DNA from: Tetrahymena elliotti 4EA
Taxonomy: Eukaryota > Ciliophora > Oligohymenophorea > Hymenostomatida > Tetrahymenidae
Reading direction: 5' to 3'
Length of the DNA: 64,000 nt
NCBI GenBank assembly: GCA_000231825.2
Contig: JH720294.1
Location: forward strand, 877,976-941,975
This document shows positions 10,435 through 22,400 of the stretch, piece after piece; position 1 is the first letter of the stretch, and each line of letters begins with the position of its first letter. The position numbers were made by a program, and so were the translations under genes. Below the pieces are notes generated by a model, which was given only the letters and a program-made list of their open reading frames with translations, did no database searches and was not told the DNA's origin.

Positions 10435-12900
10435 GAGTTTTCTCTTTTTATTTTTTGTTATTGTTTATTAATTTAATTAATCAATTTCAGGATTATTTTT
10501 ATACTCGTTATGTTAGATTAAATTTGAGGTGAATTTTTATTGATTTTAAATAAGATTAAAAATTGATCGATTGATTAAGAATTGTGGTAAAATTTGCAAA
10601 ACGTTAAAAAAAATAACATAATTAAATCGCTATTGCAAGTTGAAACATATATTTATTATAATTAGTTGTCTTTACCTACTTTTATTACTTCCCACTCATA
10701 TAAAAATAAAGCTTAACTGTAACTTGTAACATTTATTAAAATCAAAAGATGAACAATAATTGTAAGAATAAAAGAAGATAAAATAATAATTAAGCCTAAA
10801 ATAATATCTTAAATAAAAATATTTACATGATTACAAATATTGTATTTTTCACAATCTGTTTGATGGTAACAAAATTCACCTTTCAACAATAAGCAAACAT
10901 AGAAATTATTTAAATTATGAGTTACAAAAAATTATCAATTAATAACAAACTATTTCTTTGTTCTAACTAGAGATTTTATCGAATTTTAATCCTTTCCAGT
11001 ACCTCCTAGTCAAGTTTTATTTTAAATTTTTCTGACAAATTATGAAATTCAAGTTTTATGATTAGTGCGTTAATTAAAAAACAAGAATTAGAATTAATCG
11101 CACAAGGCAAACATTTATGCCTTCGAAGATGCTATAAAATGTATATATTGCTTATTATTTTTACTTGATAGCAATTTACAAACTAGGTATTATTAAATCT
11201 TAAATTTATTAAAATTATTTTATTCTTTAAAATGATCTATTTTAGATATTATTCTGTAGATAAATATGTTAAAATATTTAAAGTATGAAGCCTTATTAAC
11301 AGTTTAAAATTTGAAATTATATATATATATGTATAGTACCCTAAGGTACTGCCTTTTCAGGGCTATACACTGAAATTTTGGATATTAAAAAGACTTTAAA
11401 AAAAAAATTTTGTTTAAACATAGATATAGTAAATTTAAAGAAAATTAAAGTGATTTAAATTCAAGGTATAAAATCATTATTATTGCAAATATTATGAGAA
11501 AGAAAATTTAAAAGGAAATAAAAATAACTCAAGAAAAATAATCAAACCAGCCAATAAATTAGTTAATTTCAATATTGCCTTCACAATAAAAACTTCAAGC
11601 TTCAGATGAGTTTGGTTTTAATTTTCAAAAAGCTTTTTATTGAATTCACAAAAAGCATTCAGTAGAAGTTTTAAATAAATTTTATTCAAAATGTTTAAAA
11701 TTTCGTTTTTAATTATTGTAATAAAGAATATATATTATTTATTTGGATTACTCATAACTAATAATGTAAACGCTTGATTGAGAAATTTTGATCATGAAGG
11801 TAAAAACAAAAATTAATATTAAAAATCTATCATCCTTCTAATTTTATAATCTTTAAATTTATTTAAAATAAATAGAAATCAATTCATATTAAATCTTATT
11901 TTTCAAATTATTCTTTGAAATGACACTTTATAGTATTAATTTATATATTTTATTTAGAGCATTCATTTATATTTTTTCAAACAAAAATGTTATTGTAAGA
12001 AAATTAAATCTAAATTCTACTTGCTTATTTAAATAAAAATATGTTATTCTTCTATTGTATTCCAAAAATCATTAAATTTTTGTATTTTTTGAATGAAATT
12101 ATGTTAGATAAAAAATTATAAAGATGAGTTTGGTTTCATATTTATTTTTTTTCAAAAAATCTTTACATGAAAATAATTTTCAATAAAAATTAATTAAACG
12201 AAAAGATGTTTAAATTTCTAAATAATTTTTACTTCAAGCATTTTTGTTACTTCTGGTAAAATTTTTTTACATTGTTAATCATAATTAAAAGCAATCAAAA
12301 AATTTAAAATTCTTAATTTATTTATCAATAAATTTGTTATTATTTATTCTATCACTATATTTTGTTTTTTAAATAAAGTGGCTTGTGTTTAAATTCCATA
12401 TACCTTCTATCATCGAATATTGATTTAATAAACCTGATTTGTTTAGATTATCTTTTTGTGAAGAATTTATTTTTCTGAATTTTAATTGTTGAATTATTCT
12501 TTTAATTATTACAAGAGGAAAATCTGAGGTAAATTTATGAAGTGTTGTTTATTAATTTTGTATTTATATTTTTGTTAAATTTTTTTTCTTTATTTTATAA
12601 AAAATGAAAATTATTTTAAATAAAAAATAAATAAAAAGTTTTTAAAAAAAATTAATATTCATTCGTTTTTAATGAAAATTTTTTGATCCACTTATCTTTA
12701 AAAGAGATTTTGATAAAGTTTATATGAATTATTAAATATCTATCAAATTAAAAAATATTGGTAAAATCCCCGATACTTGATACTTTCGAAATTTAATACT
12801 TCTAATCTGATACTTTTATTCTTAAAAATTTTCTTTTCCAATATTGACTGATTTTCGAATTTTACAAATTCCTTTGAGTGATTGACAGTAGCATACTAAC
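10435..12900. other. Upstream region of copy 1, non-coding
   Basis: No credible gene was seen. About 11375-11700 resembles 25262-25585 upstream of copy 2 and probably holds shared promoter or 5' UTR sequence. A further shared word near 11773-11810 (GATCATGAAGGTAAAAACAAAAATT) matches 25735 and 25860. Copy 1 has about 730 more bases than copy 2 between its start codon and the shared block (roughly 10600-11370), including the folded element at 11331-11368. Confidence 0.55.
11331..11368. other. Nested inverted repeats (possible three-way junction)
   Basis: An outer pair, GTATAG (11331-11336) and CTATAC (11363-11368), encloses two small stems: TACC/GGTA (loop CTAA) and CCT/AGG (loop TTTC). An alternative inner stem, AGTACC/GGTACT, is also perfect. 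It is preceded by a TA dinucleotide run. It lies in the segment found only upstream of copy 1. It could be the scar of an insertion or a small structured RNA. Confidence 0.4.
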
Positions 12901-12901
12901 A

Positions 12902-13465
12902 TCATCTCTTTTTTAATTCTGAATATAATTGATCTCCATTGTTGATAAGTGCAAAGTAATTTGTTATTTCTAACTTCTCGAGTCCTCCGCTGTGCTCTGT
13001 TAAGCCATGGATTGAATATAAGACATTCATTTTTCTATCATAGCAGATTAATCTTCCTCTTTAGTGCTTATGTTTGATGCTGCTTTCATCTACCACTGCG
13101 CATTATCCTCCCTAAAGGTATAGGGTTGATATTTAATCACCTTATTGAATTTCACTTCCTAAAAGTTATTTTAGTAGTAAAATGAAAAATTGATACAATA
13201 ACTTATAAAGAGGTAAAATATTCAACATAAAGTTTTTTTTATGGCAACAGCGCCAAAAGAATTCCGAGTAGTATAGTCTATCATATAATTATTTTATTGG
13301 CATATCACATTAATTATGCTATGGTGGTTATGTCAATCCGGCTTTTAAAACAAAATCTAATGCTAATTTATTATCTTGACTTGAAAAAATCTCTCTGATT
13401 TATTTTTTAAGCATAATCATGACATTACCATCTTCGCCACAGCAAATAATCTGAATTTTCTTAGA
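12902..13465 (-). mobile_element. Degraded Merlin/ISXO2-like transposase frame
   Basis: With the ciliate code, one frame of about 188 codons runs between two TGA codons on the minus strand. It contains FFWRCCHKKN followed by a hydrophobic helix, like the zinc-binding/WRC region before the catalytic core of ISXO2/Merlin transposases. About 55 residues later comes GGQCAVVDESSIKHKHQRGR. This resembles the family pattern V-x-I-D-E-[ST] then a basic [RK]-x-x-x-R-G-R, including the first catalytic Asp. The downstream part with the other catalytic acids is missing (stop at 12902). Upstream, the same frame continues past a TGA at 13466-13468 into a Lys-rich coiled-coil-like stretch. Assignment is by motif memory, not by search. 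Confidence 0.5.
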
Positions 13466-13469
13466 TCAA

Positions 13470-14450
13470 GGCCAATCTATCTTCTTATAAATTCCTCTTT
13501 TCTATTTACTGTTCTGCTTCTTTTAGATTCTTTTTTTTATTTATATTATCTTACTTTTACCTAATTTTTAAAGCATATCATTTATTTTTTCCTTTTTTTT
13601 ATGTTTTGCATTTCTTTCTTTTAGTTACAGATATTTAGCCAGGAGTAACTGGTGCTCTTTTAAATTTAATTAAAAGAAACACTTTTTTCTAATATTTTCT
13701 GATTTTTTTTCCTAAAATTATCTTTTCTTTATTTTTATTATTTAAATAAAATTTTGTAATTTTATAATGAATTTTGATTATATTTCTATTCTAATGAATG
13801 CAAAGAATTGTTTTAAGTATATAATTTTACCAAAAATAAATAGAAAAATAAATTTTTGCAATTTTATATAATCATTATTTTTATCATTTTAAAAGTCATT
13901 TAAATATCATCAATTTAAAGGATTATAAGCACAGGAATAGTCTAATACAGAATCCTATACTCCAAAGTTGAGTTAACTTTTGCAAGAAGGAAATTTTCTT
14001 GTTCTCATTTGTGTCATAAAATTTCTATATTTAAAAAATATAAAAATAATTTAATTATTTTATGTTTACAACTTACCGATGAAGAGGCTAGAAGCAGCAA
14101 TTTGTGTAGCCTAATGTTGGAACATTTTCAAAACAAATCCTACAAGCTATTAATTTTTCTTGGATTTTTTCTATTTAATAAAATACCAGAAAGTCTAATT
14201 TCAATCAAATGTGATTATATTTATTTTTGTGAAATTAAGAAAAACATAATTTATAGATAAATGTTATTAAGATAGAAAAATATTAAAATTATAAATAAAT
14301 GTATTATACCCTTTAATTAATTTAGGTATTTTTTTGTTGACTATCTTTCAGGTTTATATTTAAATTATATCCTTTAAATTGTATGCTAGTCAATATTGAT
14401 TGGGAGCTTAAAGGTAATTTATGATTCAATAGCCTATTCAATTTTATTTA
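13470..14450. other. Non-coding or decayed stretch
   Basis: The minus-strand part to about 13720 is purine-rich and could encode a Lys/Gln coiled coil continuing the transposase frame, interrupted by TGA. On the plus strand at about 13930-14260, a TGA-free frame holds a protein-like patch (LTDEEARSSNLCSLMLEHFQ). It is embedded in low-complexity codons and has no convincing start or partner exon. It may be gene debris. Confidence 0.35.
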
Positions 14451-14456
14451 ACTTAG

Positions 14457-14861
14457 ATGGAGGATTTAAAGAAAATTAAGGATCCTTTCCTTTTGAGGTT
14501 GTATAAGCCATGTCTTTCAACCTTTCCAGATGATGCCTTCTAAGTTTTTAAATAAAAAATATCAGATTTGAGAGTAATTAATTTTTTCCATAAAAACAAG
14601 TTTAAATCAAACGTTTTTAAATAAATTACAAAAGAAAGTTATAAGATAATTAACGTAAAGAAAATAAAAAACCAATTTATACATGAAGAAAAAATAAATT
14701 ATACTTTTAATATGTTTGTTTGCTTGCTTTATTTGATATTGAAAGTAGAAATTAAATATGTTCTTTTCTGGTTCTATGCCTGGACAATATCTCAATATAA
14801 TATCAATAGATTATTGTTTAGTAAGCTTAAAATGAGAGGGACATCTTTTTATCTTATCTGA
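14457..14861 (+). pseudogene. Possible gene fragment (135 codons)
   Basis: An ATG-started frame read with the ciliate code begins MEDLKKIKDPFLLRLYKPCL and stays protein-like for about 45 residues. It then dissolves into low-complexity AT-rich codons before TGA. A plausible 47-nt intron (GTAATT..TTAG) lies just upstream, ending at the ATG, so this could be an internal exon. No family was recognised. It sits between the two giant genes with other decayed coding matter. Confidence 0.3.
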
Positions 14862-14959
14862 TATAGATACTATTAATTAGATTTAATTTATTGATACTAT
14901 TAATGATATTTCTCTTTTAATATATTTACTTTTTTATTCAATATATTTTTTAAGGAGCC

Positions 14960-16045
14960 ATTTCATAGAGGTATCCTTGGATACATAATAACCCTGAATA
15001 GAGCATAATTTTTATAAAGCCCTAACATTTGGAGCTATCTAACTAAACTCCTAAATCGAAATAACCTAATTTGTCAATAATAAAATAAAAAATAGATTTA
15101 GTTAAGATAAATAGATATAGCTGACCATACCTGATATGATTTAGTTTAAGGAGATTTGATGTACTATTGACTATTTTCTTCAGAAATTTCTAATAATGAA
15201 CATAAAAAAAAGTTTGATCACTTCTGGAATACCTTAATTAACGAGGAATTACAGTATATGAAACCGAATCCTAAGATTCTATCAGTTTACTTCTCACAAA
15301 ACTAGAAAATTATAACTTTTAGATAAGAATTTTTAATATTTTTTCAATTTTAGGGATTTATTTTGATAGTCTATTGTTTTTCCACTTCTTCTGGGATTAC
15401 TGAATATATTGTGAAACCATCAATCAAACTTAGCTATAAATTTTCTTTGCTAATTTATAGATATCTGATGATTCCCTTTCTTGTGCGTTATGACTTCTTG
15501 CTAGTTCAACTTCATAGCTTAGATCATCAGGTTTTGGTTAAATTGCCATTATTATAGTAAATGATCAAATATTGAAGGCATTTAATGTTATCCATCTATT
15601 ATCTTAGTTGTTCTTACTTTTATTGTGTTGTTATTCTATTTTCTTACAGTAGGTTGGAAGTTTCAACTATGAAGTAATTTAGATCTATTTCCTCTACTTT
15701 TTTATTTTCAAATTTGAAAAGAAGTCAGCTGAGTTTAGAATACTATTATTCTCAACTTATTGATGTCCTGATTATTAGGTCTTTTTTCACCTTTGAACAA
15801 CTTTTATTCTTGATACATTGATAAAGTGTTTCTATTGTTTATTTTAAGCACTTCTAGTGGTGCTATGTGTATTTCCTATCCATAAAGTTATGTTAGATTC
15901 ATTGAGTTGTTGATTGCTAGGGAGAGTGAGGTTGTTGTGTCAGTTGCTAGTTTAGATTTCCCTCAAATTTTATTCCTTGTGACTCATTGGATCTCACTAA
16001 TTTATTTATTTAAAAAATTTTCTATTAGTTGGTCCTTTTGTTATT
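14960..16045 (+). pseudogene. Decayed coding region of unknown family
   Basis: Base composition is richer in G and C than true spacers. Several protein-like stretches occur in different plus-strand frames: one with RYPWIHNNPEQSIIF near 14970-15070; a 120-codon frame from about 15165 to 15565; and one with ARESEVVVSVASLDFPQILF near 15900-15980. They are broken by TGA and frame changes that no convincing GT..AG intron repairs. The last piece ends in the block shared with 215-420. It is most simply an eroded gene, but a real gene with several introns is not excluded. Confidence 0.35.
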
Positions 16046-16492
16046 AATTTGCAGGAAGAGGATGAGATTGAGCTGAAAATCTTACTTTTGTCAAAATATT
16101 TTATGTCTGGTCAGAAAAAATACAGAGTGACTAACTATTTGAATAATATGTTTTAAGTAGATAGGTAGAGTATTCAATAAATATCAAATCAAAAATTTCA
16201 AGTTTAATTTTCTCGAAAACTAAACATATGAATGTAGTTAAATAAGTTAAATATTTTTTTAATATTTAAGAATTATTTTGAGTTGATACATAAAATTAAA
16301 CAAATTTGCTTTCAAAAGTGTTTTATTTCTCCTGTAATATTTTTGAGAGGAAAGTCAAGCATATTTTTTGTGGTTATTTAAAATAACTTTTTAACAATCC
16401 TTATTAAGAAAATACAATAACACAAAACATATAACATTACTAAAAAAGGTTTTTTAACATAACTAATAAATGGGTATTAATTAGTTTTAGCT

Positions 16493-19400
16493 TCAAATTA
16501 TAAGAGCAGCAGAGAGGACTAAGATTAAAGAAAAAACTATTTTCATACCACTAGAATATAAAACAGGATTTTTTTAATTTGTATCAACATTTATACATAG
16601 TGAAGCACTTATAATTGTGCAACTACTATCATAAAATATGGAATTGTTTGTAGTAAAAGTACAAGTTACTTAGCTCTTAGAGGTATCTATTGTGGTTGAT
16701 AAAGATGGAGACATAGCATTTGTTGTTGTGTCGTAGGTTACACATACTGTTTTCTACAACTTATCAGCAGGTACATTATATGTTAATGTAAATTTAGAAG
16801 AAGGAGATTAAGATTCAGTTAAAAATCTTATTCTTCCAGCTTTCTCTTAAGTTGAGCTTACTGAAAATAATCCTGCAGAGCAATTAGAGCAATATGGGTT
16901 TGTTGCTTAGTTAGTAACTTGCATCGATGTGATAGAAGCATCAATATTTTTACCTTATGATGTTACATCTAAATTAGAAGAATCTAGTTAGAAACTTGGA
17001 TCAGCTGATTATAAGCCATTCAAATTAAATGAAATTTAAAATACATAACCTTTCTTTTTCTTTTCTGCAACGTACTGATATTAATTTGTACCTAAGACAA
17101 GTTTATTTTAATCTGAGCTTTCACTTGTTGAAGATGATGTATCAAGCTTAGACAAGAAAATAGCTCCAATGTTTTAAATGTTTTGTATAAGTTAAACAGT
17201 TTATTACTATTTTTCAGTTTCAGTTAAAGTAGTGCTTGATTTTGTTTGTTATAAAGCTTACTCAATTCCTGCTGAAATACTTTAGATCTATGATTTTATT
17301 TAGCTTTTTATTTCTGGTGTTATAACTTTATCAGTAAATTAAGATGTCAACGTAGCTGCTTATTAAGAAAAATCAGATGCAGCATTATCAGAATTAAGTT
17401 AACATGCTATCTTTCCTTCCTTTAGCCTTGGAAAAGAATTACTCTCACAGGCCTTACAAGTTTTTGTATTAGAGTCTTCTTGTTATAATAAAATAGAGCA
17501 ATCATAAATACAATATTAACCATCACTAGATACAAATTTATTATCTTATTTACATGTATTTGTATTTATGCATCCATTTTTATTGTCAATAACATTTCCT
17601 TATTCACATGTAGAAAAGCATTTTGTATTATCAGAGGATCTTTTAAGATCTGGATATACACAGGAAGCAACACAATTTTTTCCATCAGCTGAGATTAATT
17701 CTCCTGAATCACAAGAGGATACACAAGTTTAATTACTGACTTTAAATAATTTTCCTTAGGGGCAAGAACTAAGACATGATTTACCATCAGCACTAACAGC
17801 TAAAGAACAAATAATACAAACATTTAAAGTTCCTTTAGCAATTTATGCCTCTCCAGAATTACATTATGATACACATTTCTTAAAGTCTGATGAAACAAAT
17901 AATTTACAATCAGAAATGTTATTTAAACATGATTTACTATTTCCATTTACACTTAAAATCTAACCTTTCAAACAACCATTTGAACAGCTTATTCCATCAG
18001 GCTAAGTAATTTTATTTTAGCATCCAGAAGGAACTACGCATTAAAGGATATCAATGTCATACATTTCGCCAGAAACACAATTAGCAGAGCATTATTTGCC
18101 ATCGGATGAAAGCTTTTATGAACATTTACTACATTTTGCAGTAGAGCCTTTCGAAGAAGAAACTGGATATTATCCATTTGGGCAAGCTTCTAAACAAAAT
18201 TATCCATCTATTGACATTATTCCAGTGCATAGAGGTTTATCTTAAGAGCAAGTTTTACCTTATAAGTCTGTATATAATCCCTTAGGACAAGATTTCAAAC
18301 ACATATTGTTGTACTAAAGTTCATTTTAATAACATACAATAACACATTAAAATGAATTAATTTACTTAAGTGGTCTTTAATATTGTCCTTATTAGCATTA
18401 AGTAAGGCAAGAGGATTGATCAACTGAAATACTTCCATTACAATCATCAATACTTAATAAGCAATAGCTTTAAGTTGAATCTTTTAAAGTGCAAGAATTA
18501 ATACATTTCTACTAAATAGGATCAAAGAAGGATCCATTTGTGCAAGATTAACATACAGAAATTCCTGTTCCTTCTTCTTTGGTAGAAATTAATCCTTGAG
18601 GACAGTTAGGAACACACCATTTAATAGAATTTGAATCTGTAAATATACTACCAGAGCAAATGGAACGGTCAATACAACTTTAAGACTTTGAATCAATTAC
18701 ATAACTTTCACCACATGCTGATAAGCATTAGGTTCCATCTGTACTAATATAGGGTTAATTTGTAGGACATTGTTAACATTACTAATAAGTTAAATTAGCA
18801 GCTAATGGTTGTGCAATTTAACCTTATGGGCAGTTCTTGGAGCAAGACAATTTATCTGCTGATAATTTCATATTACACTAATTAGGATCCACAGAGCTAC
18901 ACTTACCTGAAGTAGCACATGGAACACAAGTTTTTGGTGTAGTTGAATCAATAGGAGTGTATCCAAATCTACAAGAGGCTTCACATGTACCAAGTTATTT
19001 TGTGAAATATCCTTAGCATTTAGTTACTTCTTTTAAGCATTATCCTGGCTTTCCTTTTTCAGTAGATTCAACTGAAATTAGAGGGTATGGGCATTAGTCA
19101 AAACAATTATTATCACTATCTTAGTATGAACATGGAATACAAACTTATATTTTTAAATTAGAATCCTAAATGACTGAAAAGTTGTCTGGACATTAAGCAT
19201 CACATGTAAAAGATTATTTATTTAACACTCCCTTACATTAAGATATATTATCTAAACATACTTTGTTCACTGTATCAGGAAGTTAAGATGGTTAACATAT
19301 TACAGGAGCAATACACTCAATATATCCACCTGAGTTTTTATTTTAGCTCCAATTCGATGGACAAGATGATATGCAAGCACTAATAGTAGGAACAATAAAT

Positions 19401-22400
19401 CCTTTGCATTAAGAAGCAGATGTCAAACAGTTTGCAGTGCTATAATCTTTATAATTTGGAGGAGCACATTTTGAAGAGGGAAGATTAGATATGTCCTAGT
19501 TTTGAGCTAGATTACAAGTTGAAACATTAAAATTAGGATCTTTTCCAGTAATCATAATGTTGGGGCATTATGGTATACATTACAATATAGAATTAGTTTG
19601 TAAAAGAACTGATTTACACTAATCAGGATATATGCATTATCCTGTTAGTTGATCATTTATAAGAGGTATTTCACAATTGATTCTACCATCTTCACTAATC
19701 TAGAAGCATTATCTTTATCCTGTTTTAGGATCAATAAATTTAGAGAATCCTTTTGGGCAATTAGGGACACATATTTTACTCCTTTTGATAATGAAACCAT
19801 TACATTTTGTTCCAGGTGCTAAACAAGTAAAATCGTCTGTATTTATTATACTTGGGTTTTAGCATTGAGCTGCATCAGTTTTACTAAAAGTAAAATCCTT
19901 GGGTACAGCACAGGAGCCATCTTTTTATAACCACGCCGACGGACAAGAAGGAAGACAATATTACATAGAGGCCGAGTCTTTAATAGTTTGTAGTTTACAT
20001 TCAGTAATACATAATCCTGAGATTATGTCTAGAATTTTATCATTACAATTTATGCTTAAATCTACTCCTGTATACTTTTTACAAATAATATTACCACTTG
20101 TGTCTTTTGTTTGTTAGGTATCTTTAGGGCAACTAGATAAGCATAGGCTTTAACCAGGAACACAAACTGCACTGCATTATGAGCAATCAGTGAGGCATTT
20201 TCCTGTTGTTAAATCTCTTATTGTGGAGCAATTATTTATTGGTAGCTATGAAAAGTTGACATTTAGAGGAATTTAACATTGCATAAGGTTCAAACTTGGG
20301 TTAAAAGATATAAGCAAAGGATTTGGGCACTATGGCAAGCATAAATCTTCACCATTAAATTTAAAATAAAATCCTTGACATTATTTTGGTTCGATACACT
20401 AAGATTGTAGAATTTCTCTGATTTTTCCATCTTAACATCCATTGTTATTGCCACTACCTCCATTATTATTTCCATTAGAATTTATACAAATCTTTTATCC
20501 AGAAGAAGCATCTGTTCCTTACTATGATCCATTAGGACAAGCTGAAACACAGTTATATGTATTAATTAAATATCCTTGACACTTAGATTAATTTGGTAAG
20601 CAGTTACCAGTAGTAAAATCTCTTACTTAAGGTTATCCGCAATTACTGAGGCCAATTTATTCCATATTCATATCACCTGGAGGAGTACATATTTTTAATC
20701 CAGAAGTACTAGTACTTTTTGTGAAAGTAGAAGGGCAATCAGGAATACAAATTTATTTTTAGCCTTATTGATCTTTAAAAACTAAAATAAAATCTAGGCA
20801 TTTTGAATTTTCAATACATTTATTTTTTATGAAATCTTAAATTTAATTGGAAGCACATTCAGGCCCATATCCATTGAACTAGCAAATTTATTTTCCTTCA
20901 CTACTAATCATAAAATTAAAGCCAGTGAAACAAAAACTTGAACATTAATTTCTTTGAGGAATGTAAATTTAAGAACATTTTGACTTATCTGATAAGCAAC
21001 CTAATGTACCAACATCCTAAACATTTGGAGGATTACAGTTGTTAAATATAGGAGCTGTTGTAAAAGAGTAAGTTTAATTTGGTTTACAATAATTGACTCC
21101 TGTTTTGGAGTCTTTGGTAGCTGTGAATTAGCTTGGACAAATAGGCCAACAAACCTTCAAGCCATTTGAATCTGTCATAACATATTAATTACAATCAGTA
21201 TCAATAGAAATACAATGATTCCAATCAAATTAGAGAAAACGAGGTGGAGCACACTAACTCATAGAGTATTCAAAAGGTTTAAAACATGAAGCCTAACCTT
21301 TTTCATTAGTACCTTATTGATATCCTGAAGGGCAAGCAGAAACACAGTTATAGCCATCAACTAGCAATTTCGAACAATCAGATTATGAAGCTAAACATCC
21401 AGCAGTATTAAAATCTTTAACTAGAGGTTAGTTGCAGTTAGATATTTTTAAATCATTCAAATTTGTGCCTTAAGGAGGAGTACAAGTTTTCACATTATTT
21501 GTAGAGTCTGTTCCTTTTATCCAATTAGATGGGCAATCTGGAATGCAACTTGGAACTTAAGTATTAAGAATATAGTCTTAGCATTGTTTTATGCTGATAC
21601 ATTAATTCTTAAGTATATGTAAAGCTTCAGTAGAATTGCATTATGGCTATCCTTAAAAGAAGCATTTTAAGTTTCCTTTCTCATCAGTTCGTAAAACATA
21701 ACCATTTAAACATCCAGAACTACACATATTTCTATCATCCAATATAATTTTAGGAAAAACACATGAGCTAGTGCTAACTAGACATTAAAAGGTATCAATA
21801 TCAGCAACCCCTGGATTACTACATTTAAAAAAGGGTTAATTTAACAAAACCCAATCTTAAGAAGGTGTACAGTATTTTATACCTGTTTTATCATCTTTAG
21901 ACTATGTAAAGTCTTTTGGGCAAATAGGCCAGCAAATTTTTGAACCACTTGCATCTTTGATAACAAATTCCATACACTTTTCATCAGAAGAAATGCACAT
22001 ATTCTAACTAAAATGCAGAAATTCAGTTGATTAGCAAGTCGCCATTTTGTAAACATAAGGGATATAGCAAATGTTGTTATTATTTTAGTCTTTACCTGCT
22101 TGGAAATCACTAGGGCAAGTTGAAACGCACATGAATTAATTAAGAAGATATCCTTTGCATTATGAAGGTTAAGTAAAGCAACTACCGCTAATAAAATCCC
22201 TAATTTGTGGACTATTACAATTACTTATTCCATACTATTTTAAAGTTTTGCCTTAAGGAGGAGAACATGTTTTGTAAGTATTATCTTAATCCTTTCCTTA
22301 GATAAAATCAGTTGGGCATTATGGGATACATATTAAATTACCATTATCGCCAGTTAGTATCCAATTTTTGCAAGAAGGGAGATCTGATCTACAATTTGTA

